Shown: positions 56,240 to 63,444 of the stretch, in pieces
Layout of the letters: each line of letters opens with the position of its first letter
Position numbering within the stretch: position 1 is the stretch's first letter
From: Mesorhizobium sp.
GTDB lineage: Bacteria; Pseudomonadota; Alphaproteobacteria; Rhizobiales; Rhizobiaceae
NCBI GenBank assembly: GCA_004020365.1
Contig: SAQR01000002.1
Location: 62,001-126,000, forward strand
Length of the DNA stretch: 64,000 nt
Direction of reading: 5' to 3'
Notes under the pieces: model-generated
What the model was told of the DNA's origin: nothing
Database searches by the model: none
What the model saw: the letters and a program-made list of their open reading frames with translations, nothing else
Position numbers and translations under genes: made by a program

Positions 56240-58033
56240 TCACCCCGAAGTGTTCATGGCTGCCGGCTTGGCGAGCGGACGGACTTCACCTTCGACCGCG
56301 TTGCCGACATAGACGCCAAACGCATCCTCCCGACATTCGCGAACATAGCGGGCGAGCATCGAGCGCACAGCAGCGTCGGCAACGTTCAGTCCGGCAATCC
56401 TGTCGATGTCGACGAGCCGGACCTGGCCGTCGCTGGAGTGGGGCGCGGCTACCGTGCCGCGGTAGTAGACATGCGTTCGCGATGGATTTGCGGCGTCGTC
56501 CCAGACCGCAAACAGGAATCCGAGATGCGCCTTGATGGCTTTCGCAGCGAGGCGTCCCCTAAAACTTCGCGCGTCGCCGGGCGCCCCGAGCCCCCGGCCC
56601 GCCGGCAATTCGAAAAAGCCGTCGGCGGTTTCGAAGAACAGCACGCGGCCGTCATCTTCGAGGATGGCGCCCACCTCCATGTCGGGTGGCGCGGCCGCCA
56701 GTGCTTCCTGGCTGAGGCCGGGCGAGACATAGGCGCCACGGCAGTAACCGAGCGGCTGCGATGAATTGTGGGAGAATTCGCGAACGCGGCCGATGAGGAT
56801 CGAATGGTCGCCGGCGTCGACCAACTGCTCCATGTCACAGTCGAATGTCGCCACCGATCCAGCGAGCAGCGGGCTGCCGGTCGGGCCGAAGCGCCATTCG
56901 ACAGCCGAGAACTTGTCCTGCGATTTCGAAGCGAAGACGCCGGATGCGGCTCGCTGTTCCTCCGAGAGCACGTTGACGGCAAAGCATTTCGAGGTCGAAA
57001 ACACCGGATGACCCATCGCTTTCTTGGCGATGCAGACCAGCACAAGCGGCGGATCGAGCGAAACGGATGTAAACGAATTGGCGGTGAAGCCGCGAGGCTC
57101 TCCTTCCGGCCCGATCGCGGTGACAATGGTAACGCCGGTCAGGAAGGAACCGAGCGCCCGCCTGAACTCGCCCGCGTCGAAGGCCGTGTCCATCGTCGGT
57201 CGCTCGGATATGCTTGCGCCGTCGTTGCTCTCGAGAAAATCGACAATGCGCCGTGTAACCGTGTCGGGCGAGGCTATGGCCATCATGTGTCGTTCGCCCT
57301 CCAGAACGACGCAGCGCCCGCGCGGCGCGAGGCGGGCCATCGCCGCCGACATCGCAGGCGAGGAATTTTTGTCCTGCGAGCCGGTCATGAACAGGGCCGG
57401 CGCCGCGAGACCCGAGAGACGATCGCCATGCGCTGCATCGGCATGGGCGAAAAGTCGGTATGTGCGCGCATAGCCTTCGGAGTTGACGCTCTGCAGTGCC
57501 GCGCGCGTCGTCCTTGCCGCCTCGGCCAGGCTGCCGGGAACCGGGTTGCCGAACCAGCGCGCGATCGTCGCGTCCGTCCCTGACGGGTTTTCCGCGCCAT
57601 TCAATTCGGCGGCGCGCTCGCGCACTGCCTGCGCAAGCTCCGCCGGGCGGCGAAAGACGGCGTTGAGCGACACCAGGCTGCGGACCCGTTCGGGTGCGTC
57701 GAGAGCGATTTCCTGCCCGACCAGCGCCCCCATTGAGTGGCCGACGATCGAGACCGCATCCAGGCCAAGGTGATCGAGAAGCCGGATTGCCTGTCCGGCA
57801 TAGTCGGCAAGGCTGGCGGCCTCGGGCGGCAACGGCGACTGGCCATGTCCCAGAATGTCGATGGCGACCACATCCCATCTGTTTTTCATCAGCTCGATCT
57901 GCGGTGCCCAGATCGTCGCATTCATGCCGACGCCGTGGATGAGGAGGACCGGCGCGCCGGATCCGGCACGGATGAAGCCGGTGCCGTCAGGCGCCGTTCC
58001 GCGATGCCAGCCACGGTCCGTCAGCTCAGCCAT
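56240..58033 (-). CDS. Alpha/beta hydrolase - flavin reductase fusion with extra C-terminal domain
   Basis: Single 597-residue protein with three parts. Residues 1-270 are an alpha/beta hydrolase: HGVGMN oxyanion, nucleophile S100 (VGHSMG), acid within SQDKNS, catalytic H249 (GERHMM). Residues about 285-440 are a flavin reductase (FMN) domain: FRRALGSFLTGVTIVTA, GFTANSFTSVSLDPPLVLV, SKCFAVNVLSEEQ. Residues about 452-597 look like a degenerate Nudix-type fold (EVGAILEDDGRVLFFET, FELPAGRGLG) that lacks the Nudix box glutamates. No stop or frameshift lies at the joins, so it is a true fusion, not two genes. ATG 58033 is used; overlaps the AA_synth stop by 8 bases. Resembles RutD joined to RutF. 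Confidence 0.85.
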   Translation of the reverse strand: MAELTDRGWHRGTAPDGTGFIRAGSGAPVLLIHGVGMNATIWAPQIELMKNRWDVVAIDILGHGQSPLPPEAASLADYAGQAIRLLDHLGLDAVSIVGHSMGALVGQEIALDAPERVRSLVSLNAVFRRPAELAQAVRERAAELNGAENPSGTDATIARWFGNPVPGSLAEAARTTRAALQSVNSEGYARTYRLFAHADAAHGDRLSGLAAPALFMTGSQDKNSSPAMSAAMARLAPRGRCVVLEGERHMMAIASPDTVTRRIVDFLESNDGASISERPTMDTAFDAGEFRRALGSFLTGVTIVTAIGPEGEPRGFTANSFTSVSLDPPLVLVCIAKKAMGHPVFSTSKCFAVNVLSEEQRAASGVFASKSQDKFSAVEWRFGPTGSPLLAGSVATFDCDMEQLVDAGDHSILIGRVREFSHNSSQPLGYCRGAYVSPGLSQEALAAAPPDMEVGAILEDDGRVLFFETADGFFELPAGRGLGAPGDARSFRGRLAAKAIKAHLGFLFAVWDDAANPSRTHVYYRGTVAAPHSSDGQVRLVDIDRIAGLNVADAAVRSMLARYVRECREDAFGVYVGNAVEGEVRPLAKPAAMNTSG

Positions 58034-58613
58034 GCAGGTCGCCGACCTCCTTGAGATCCTGGTAGCGGTCGCCGATGCGGTGATGCGGTCGTCCGCCGAT
58101 CGAGGCGCCAAGCGCCACCACCAACTCGTCTGGCGCCGGCGCGTCGCCGATCTGGAAATGCACCGTCAGGTAGTGCGAACGTCGGCCTTCGTCGTTCTTG
58201 TCCATGAGCGGGATCATGATCGGCGTGTTCGGACCACCGCGCAGGTTGGTGAAGGCAAGATAGGTCTTGGCGCCGACGGCACGCCGATAGTGGTTGCCGA
58301 AATGCAGCGTGTGGATGAGCGCCGAGGCATGCTCGATCTCGCCCGAGGTGCCGCAGATTGCGGCCTTGCCGTAGCCTTCGATCGCTTCGCCGGATCCCGC
58401 CACTGCAAGGATTTCACGGGTCAGCATCTCCCCCAAAACCGGCGCATAGGCGCGGATCTCGGGAGAAAGGTCCTCGGTGAAACCGTGTCCGGCCCAGGGA
58501 TTGTCGAGCACTGCCGCCACGCCGATCAGGCGCAGCGGCCGGGGAGCCGCTTTGCCGCCTTCAATCAGGGTGTTTTCGACATAGGTGACGATTTTTCGGA
58601 TGGCCGGCTTCAT
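58026..58613 (-). CDS. Amino acid synthesis family protein (DUF1185/AA_synth)
   Basis: Small cytoplasmic protein, 195 residues, of the AA_synth family whose biochemical activity is not known to me. Visible: IRKIVTYVENTLIEGG at the N-terminus, RLIGVAAVLDNPWAG, and RPHHRIGDRYQDL at the end. First gene of the operon and directly downstream of the promoter with a GntR operator. The family is often found next to LLM monooxygenases and alpha/beta hydrolases, so it may take part in the same route. I recall a Bordetella structure classed as chorismate-mutase-like, a fold shared with RutC. Confidence 0.85.
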   Translation of the reverse strand: MKPAIRKIVTYVENTLIEGGKAAPRPLRLIGVAAVLDNPWAGHGFTEDLSPEIRAYAPVLGEMLTREILAVAGSGEAIEGYGKAAICGTSGEIEHASALIHTLHFGNHYRRAVGAKTYLAFTNLRGGPNTPIMIPLMDKNDEGRRSHYLTVHFQIGDAPAPDELVVALGASIGGRPHHRIGDRYQDLKEVGDLHG

Positions 58614-58673
58614 CGAATCCTCGGTGTCGGGTCATCGGAGGCATTCGGAAAGTTCCCTCTTGCCTCTCTGTCT

Positions 58674-58713
58674 TATGGTATACCATATTATTGAACACCA
58701 AATCGCTTGTCAA
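58674..58713 (-). promoter_or_regulatory. Promoter with GntR-type operator for the eight-gene operon
   Basis: On the minus strand: TTGACA (58708-58713), 17 bases, TAATAT (58685-58690). A perfect 14-base palindrome, TATGGTATACCATA (58674-58687), overlaps the -10 by three bases; its TGGTATACCA core is the pattern of FadR/FCD-type GntR operators. The leader to the start at 58613 would be about 65 bases. The GntR gene is just beyond on the other strand. Confidence 0.75.
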
Positions 58714-58757
58714 CGGGTCGTCGAATCTGTTTCTTGCGGGTGCTGGGAGGTGATGAA

Positions 58758-59429
58758 TTGGCCGACGACACACTGAGGATCGAACGATCCGCCAAGACGC
58801 TGAGAACGCTGGCGCTGGAGCGCATGCGCGACGCGATCATGGGGTTTCACTTCCAGCCTGGCGAGCGGTTGGTCGAGCGGCCGCTTTGCGATCAACTCGG
58901 CGTCAGTCGCTCGGTGGTGCGCGAGGTTCTGCGCCAGTTGGAGACTGAGGGCCTGGTCCAGATGATACCAGGCCACGGACCCGCCGTGGCCCGGCCGGAT
59001 CTCAGCCGCACCGACGAGATTTATGAACTGCGCGCCCTGATGGAGGGCATTGCGGCGCGCGCCTGCGCGCTGACGGCGACTGATGACCAGATCGCTGCGC
59101 TTGAGCGCGCATTCGATGTACTACTCACGGCGTGGGCCTCAGCCAATCCGATCGAGGTGATGCGGGCGACGACAAAATTCTACGAAGTGCTTTTCGATGC
59201 CGCCGACAAGCGCATTGCCTGGGAGATCGTCCAGGGCCTGAACGTCCGCATCAACCAGCTTCGTTCCATGACCATCGCTTCGGAGAATCGTCGCGATGCC
59301 GCAATTGCCGAAATGACCGACATCATGAAAGCGATCAAGTCGCGCAACGGCGATGCCGCCGAAGCCGCGGCCCGGCGACATGTGGAGCAGGCCTGGCGAA
59401 TTGCACAACAGACGCTTCGCGATAGCTGA
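58758..59429 (+). CDS. GntR-family transcriptional regulator (FCD type)
   Basis: Repressor of 223 residues. Winged helix in residues 10-75 (LALERMRDAIMGFHFQPGERL, VSRSVVREVLRQLETEGLV), then an all-helical FCD ligand domain (DEIYELRALMEGIAARACA). I choose TTG 58758 because GGGAGG lies seven bases before it; the frame upstream to 58707 is mostly promoter DNA. Divergent from the AA_synth gene, sharing a 144-base gap with the operator at 58674-58687. Likely ligand: the substrate or first product of the pathway. Confidence 0.9.
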   Translation: MADDTLRIERSAKTLRTLALERMRDAIMGFHFQPGERLVERPLCDQLGVSRSVVREVLRQLETEGLVQMIPGHGPAVARPDLSRTDEIYELRALMEGIAARACALTATDDQIAALERAFDVLLTAWASANPIEVMRATTKFYEVLFDAADKRIAWEIVQGLNVRINQLRSMTIASENRRDAAIAEMTDIMKAIKSRNGDAAEAAARRHVEQAWRIAQQTLRDS

Positions 59430-59679
59430 AGCAGAAAACTGCACATTACGGAATCGCCGTCGCCCTCGCATTGGCGCACTGCAGGCAATTCCAACGCGCA
59501 TCCAACCCGATGTTATCGCAGCAATGGCGCTTTCTGACTGCTGACGATAGCGCACTCTGGGTTTGCTGGTGTGGATGCTATTTCGAGCGTATTCTTTTCC
59601 TTGCGGAACAAGCCAGGTCGACCTCGATTGAGGGTCGCTTGCGTTCGGCCGCCCCGCTCGGGAGGAGCCTCTGATTGCG

Positions 59680-60264
59680 ATGGCGCGCTTTGCTCACGTT
59701 GCCCTTCTCGCCGTCGCCTTGGCATTGCCTGGAATTGCACTGGCTGGGGAGCCTTTCGTCCCGAGCTGGATCAAGAATGATCCCGCAGCCAAGACAGTGG
59801 CCATAGAGATTGTTGCCGATTGGAACCAGGTCGAGCGCTACCGAAGGGACAACATCCGAACCGACATCATCGACTTCAACGGTTACTGGGGCGGCAATCT
59901 TACCATCGTCGTGCCAAAAGGATGGTCGGTAAAGATCAAGTTCATCAATGGCTCCTCGTCTTTCCGGCACAGCCTGATGCTGACCAGGGTCTACGCTCAG
60001 TCTGAGATGCCAGTGAAGTTGACGGCCGAGGATGCGATCTGGGGGGTGTACACCGATCCGCCAGAGGGAATTAAAATCAATGAGCGGAGGCAACTCAACT
60101 TTGTTGCGCAGCAGGCCGGGAGCTATTTCCTCGCCTGTGCCAGGCAAACGCATCTGATGGACGGACACTGGATCGGTTTCGAGGTGAGAGACAGCATCGA
60201 GCAGGCCGTGGCAATCATCGACGAAAACAAATTTCCGCAGGAGCAGCCCCCAGGACGACCTTAG
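59680..60264 (+). CDS. Sulfocyanin-like secreted cupredoxin
   Basis: Secreted protein of 194 residues. Signal peptide about 1-22 (ending IALAG). The segment DFNGYWGGNLTIVVPKGW (65-82) resembles the sulfocyanin signature, and the blue-copper ligands can be assigned as H97 (FRHSL), C153, H158 and M160 (ACARQTHLM). GGAGGAG lies 12 bases ahead of ATG 59680, a long gap. Periplasmic or anchored copper electron carrier is expected. No oxidase or other partner gene lies close by, so its electron donor and acceptor are unknown. Confidence 0.75.
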   Translation: MARFAHVALLAVALALPGIALAGEPFVPSWIKNDPAAKTVAIEIVADWNQVERYRRDNIRTDIIDFNGYWGGNLTIVVPKGWSVKIKFINGSSSFRHSLMLTRVYAQSEMPVKLTAEDAIWGVYTDPPEGIKINERRQLNFVAQQAGSYFLACARQTHLMDGHWIGFEVRDSIEQAVAIIDENKFPQEQPPGRP

Positions 60265-60370
60265 GGGCTAAGCGAGCAAGCCCGCGCTATGGCTTGGTCG
60301 TGGAGATCAACGCAAATCCATGGCGGTTTACATTGAAACTCGAAAGTCTGGGCGCGCCCGCGCAGGTTAG

Positions 60371-60502
60371 AACTGCTTCTGCTTGACAAGCGAGGCAGCG
60401 CTTTCGTCACTGCTTCAGCTGCCCTATGCCACAAGGGCAATACTGTACGGCTTGGTCGTTCTGGGCGCTGTCATGGCGATGCGCGAACGGCGGCTGCAGT
60501 GA
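60371..60502 (+). pseudogene. Remnant of an ABC transporter permease C-terminus
   Basis: Downstream of a stop at 60368, an open stretch with no start codon reads SEAALSSLLQLPYATRAI, then LYGLVVLGAVMAMRERRLQ and stops at 60500-60502. This is like the last helix and basic tail of a sugar (RbsC-type) permease. The SDR gene begins 15 bases later, as a catabolic gene would follow the permease in an operon. The rest of the transporter is absent. Recognition is by eye and moderate. Confidence 0.4.
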
Positions 60503-60516
60503 GAAAGGATCGGACG

Positions 60517-61338
60517 ATGAGTGCGACGGCGATAAGTAAAGGGGCACAGTCATCCCCGGACGATTTTCTGACCGGGCTGAAGGGGCAGCGCGTGCTGGTG
60601 ACGGCAGGCGCCGGCGGCATCGGCTTTGCCATTGCCGACACGCTGTCGCGGCTCGGCGCGCGCATCGTCGTCTGCGACGTTTCCGACGAGGCGCTGGCCG
60701 CTGCTCCGGACAAGATCGGCCTCGTCGCCGCGGTCAAGGCCGATGTCTCGCGCGAAGACGACGTCGACAGGCTGTTCGAGACCGTGAAGGAAAAGCTCGG
60801 CGGGCTCGACGCGCTGATCAACAATGCCGGCATCGCCGGGCCGACCGGCGGCGTCGACGAAATCGATCCGGCGGAGTGGCGGCGCTGCATCGACGTCTGC
60901 CTGACCGGCCAGTTCCTGTGCGCCCGGCGTGTCGTGCCGCTGATCAAGGCGGCGGGCGGCGGCTCGATCGTCTCGATGTCGTCCGCCGCCGGCCGCCATG
61001 GCTACGCTTTCCGCACCCCCTATTCGGCGGCCAAGTTCGGCGTCATCGGTTTCACGCAGAGCCTTGCCAAGGAACTCGGGCCGCACGGTATAAGGGTCAA
61101 TGCCATCTTGCCCGGCATCATCGAGGGACCACGCATCGACAAGGTCATCGCCGACCGGGCCAGACAGCTCGGTGTGTCGAACGAAGAGATGACGCAGCGC
61201 TATCTCCAGAACATCTCGCTGCGCCGCATGACCAGCCCCTATGACGTCGCCGCGATGGTCGCCTTCCTGCTGTCCGATGCGGCGATCAACATCTCCGGCC
61301 AGTCGCTCGGCGTCGACGGCAACGTCGAAACCCTCTGA
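60517..61338 (+). CDS. SDR-family oxidoreductase
   Basis: Classical SDR of 273 residues: TAGAGGIG cofactor motif, NNAGIAGPTG, catalytic Ser in SMSSAAGRHG and YSAAKFGV (Tyr/Lys). AAAGGA precedes ATG 60517; a GTG start at 60499 in the same frame is possible. First gene of a cluster with a hydroxyacyl-CoA-type dehydrogenase, a BKACE and an acyl-CoA dehydrogenase. Likely oxidises a hydroxy acid or alcohol. Confidence 0.9.
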   Translation: MSATAISKGAQSSPDDFLTGLKGQRVLVTAGAGGIGFAIADTLSRLGARIVVCDVSDEALAAAPDKIGLVAAVKADVSREDDVDRLFETVKEKLGGLDALINNAGIAGPTGGVDEIDPAEWRRCIDVCLTGQFLCARRVVPLIKAAGGGSIVSMSSAAGRHGYAFRTPYSAAKFGVIGFTQSLAKELGPHGIRVNAILPGIIEGPRIDKVIADRARQLGVSNEEMTQRYLQNISLRRMTSPYDVAAMVAFLLSDAAINISGQSLGVDGNVETL

Positions 61339-61348
61339 GGAGCTGACC

Positions 61349-62296
61349 ATGGTGAAAGTAGCAATTGTCGGCAGCGGGTTCATCGGGCGGGCGTGGGCGA
61401 TCAGTTTCGCCCGCGCCGGTCATGACGTGCGAATGTGGGACCAGTCGCCGGCCGCGACGGCCGGCGCGCATGATTACATCGCCGGCGTGCTTGGCGACCT
61501 CGCCGCGAACGATCTGCTGCGGGGACAGGCAATCGACGCCGTGCTTGGTCGCATCACCATCGTGGCAGAACTGGGCGAGGCGCTGGCCGATGCAGTCCAT
61601 ATCCAGGAGAACACGCCGGAAAACCTCGAGGTGAAGCGCGAGGTATTCTCGCAGATCGATGCGATGGCCGCTCCGCAAGCGGTGATTGCCAGTTCCACCT
61701 CGGCGTTGCTGCCGTCGAAATTCACCGACCATCTGCAAGGGCGGCACCGCTGCCTGGTCGTGCATCCGATCAATCCGCCCTATCTCATCCCGGCCGCGGA
61801 AGTCGTGCCGGCGCCATGGACGTCTTCCGAAACGGTCGAAAGAACCCGCGCCTTCCTCGTCGCCGCCGGCCACGCGCCATTGGTGATGAGGCACGAGCTC
61901 GACGGCTTCATCATGAACCGCCTGCAGGGCGCGCTGCTGGAGGAGGCTTTTCGACTTGTCGCTGACGGCTATGCCAGCGTCGAGGACGTCGATATCGGCA
62001 TTCGCGACGGGCTGGCGCTGCGCTGGTCGTTCATGGGTCCGTTCGAGACGATCGACCTCAATGCACCGGGCGGTGTACGCGACTACGTCGAGCGCTATCA
62101 GTCGATCTATGCCAACATTTTTCCGCAGATGCTGCGCCGCGTTGACTGGGCCGGCGAGGTCATCGAAACGGTAGAGGCCGATCGCCGCAAGCGGCTGCCG
62201 CGGCAAGAACTCGGCGAACGGCAGATTTGGCGCGACCGCCGGCTGATGGCGCTGGCGGCGCACAAGAAAAAATCGGATCAGGAGGTTGGAAGATGA
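61349..62296 (+). CDS. 3-hydroxyacyl-CoA-dehydrogenase-like (carnitine/gulonate dehydrogenase group)
   Basis: NAD-dependent dehydrogenase of 315 residues, Rossmann motif VAIVGSGFIGRAWAISFARAGH at residues 4-25, catalytic His in VVHPINPPYLIP, and a C-terminal all-helical domain (ELDGFIMNRLQGALLEEAFRLV). The pattern fits lambda-crystallin/L-gulonate and carnitine dehydrogenases rather than the fused fatty acid enzyme. ATG 61349 with GAGGAGC nearby. Ends overlapping the BKACE gene by 4 bases (ATGA). Confidence 0.88.
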   Translation: MVKVAIVGSGFIGRAWAISFARAGHDVRMWDQSPAATAGAHDYIAGVLGDLAANDLLRGQAIDAVLGRITIVAELGEALADAVHIQENTPENLEVKREVFSQIDAMAAPQAVIASSTSALLPSKFTDHLQGRHRCLVVHPINPPYLIPAAEVVPAPWTSSETVERTRAFLVAAGHAPLVMRHELDGFIMNRLQGALLEEAFRLVADGYASVEDVDIGIRDGLALRWSFMGPFETIDLNAPGGVRDYVERYQSIYANIFPQMLRRVDWAGEVIETVEADRRKRLPRQELGERQIWRDRRLMALAAHKKKSDQEVGR

Positions 62297-63255
62297 CGGA
62301 AACAAGCCGCGAGCTCGGCGCCCAGCAGACCAAAGGCAAGGTGATCATCACCTGTGCGGTGACCGGGGCGATCCACACACCGACCATGTCGCCCTATCTG
62401 CCGATCACGCCCGACCAGATTGCCGCCGAGGCGATCGCGGCAGCGGAGGCAGGTGCGGCGATCCTGCACCTGCATGCCCGCGACCCTGAGACCGGCAAGC
62501 CCGACCAGACGCCGGCGGCCTTCGCCCGCTTCCTGCCGCGCATCAAGCAGGCCACCAATGCCGCCATCAACATCACCACCGGCGGCAGTCCCTACATGAA
62601 GGTCGAGGAACGCGTGCGCCCGGCCGCCGAGTTCAAGCCTGAGGTCGCCTCGCTCAACATGGGCTCAATGAATTTCGGGCTCTATCACCTCGTCGACAAA
62701 TACGAGACTTTCAAGTTCGACTGGGAAAGGCCGCATCTGGAAGCGACGCGCGACCTTGTCTTCCGCAACTCGTTCAAGGACATCGAATACATCCTTGCGA
62801 CCTGCTACGACAACGGCACCCGCTTCGAGTTCGAGTGCTACGACATCGCCCATCTCTACAACCTCTCCCACTTCGCCGATCGCGGGCTGGTCAAGCCGCC
62901 GTTCTTCGTGCAGTCGGTGTTCGGTCTGCTTGGCGGCATTGGCACGCATCCCGAAGACGTCGCCCATATGAAGCGCACTGCCGACCGGCTGTTCGGCGAC
63001 CAGTTCCGCTGGTCGGTGCTCGGCGCCGGCGCCAGCCAGTTGCGCATCGCCGCGCAGTCGGCAGCGCTTGGCGGCAACATCCGCGTCGGGCTCGAAGACA
63101 GTCTTTGGGCCGGCAAGGGCAAGCTTGCCAAATCGAACGCCGAGCAGGTGGTGCTTGCCCGCAAGATCATCGAGGGGCTTGGCATGGAAGTGGCGACGCC
63201 CGACGAGGCACGCGAGATCCTGTCACTGAAGGGCGGCGACAAGGTCGCGTTCTGA
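62293..63255 (+). CDS. Beta-keto acid cleavage enzyme (BKACE family)
   Basis: Zn-dependent enzyme of 320 residues that condenses a beta-keto acid with acetyl-CoA to give a CoA ester and acetoacetate. N-terminal KVIITCAVTGAIHTP and metal His residues H59 and H61 in LHLHARDP; further landmarks MGSMNF and WSVLGAGASQLRIA. Overlap with the dehydrogenase (ATGA) links oxidation of a beta-hydroxy acid to cleavage of the keto product, as in carnitine breakdown. The exact beta-keto acid is not inferable. Confidence 0.92.
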   Translation: MTETSRELGAQQTKGKVIITCAVTGAIHTPTMSPYLPITPDQIAAEAIAAAEAGAAILHLHARDPETGKPDQTPAAFARFLPRIKQATNAAINITTGGSPYMKVEERVRPAAEFKPEVASLNMGSMNFGLYHLVDKYETFKFDWERPHLEATRDLVFRNSFKDIEYILATCYDNGTRFEFECYDIAHLYNLSHFADRGLVKPPFFVQSVFGLLGGIGTHPEDVAHMKRTADRLFGDQFRWSVLGAGASQLRIAAQSAALGGNIRVGLEDSLWAGKGKLAKSNAEQVVLARKIIEGLGMEVATPDEAREILSLKGGDKVAF

Positions 63256-63300
63256 GGCGGCTCGCCTATCGCCGCACGTGAGGCGGTTCGCCTTATCGCC
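63254..63300. repeat. Imperfect direct repeat containing mini-hairpins
   Basis: Two similar units, each with a five-base stem AGGCG/CGCCT around three bases (AGGCGGCTCGCCT and AGGCGGTTCGCCT) and followed by ATCGCC. They lie right at and after the BKACE stop. Function unknown; a dispersed short repeat or a transcript-processing element are possibilities. Confidence 0.4.
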
Positions 63301-63444
63301 TGTTCTTGGCATCGAGGGGCGTGGCGGAACCACGCTTCGCTGGATGACGGCGGCTGCAAAAGGGGATAGAGGCGAATAAGGAAAACGAGCGCCCGCTCGA
63401 TTTCTAGACGATGGCGGCCACCTCGCTTCGCTGAGAGTTTGTCC

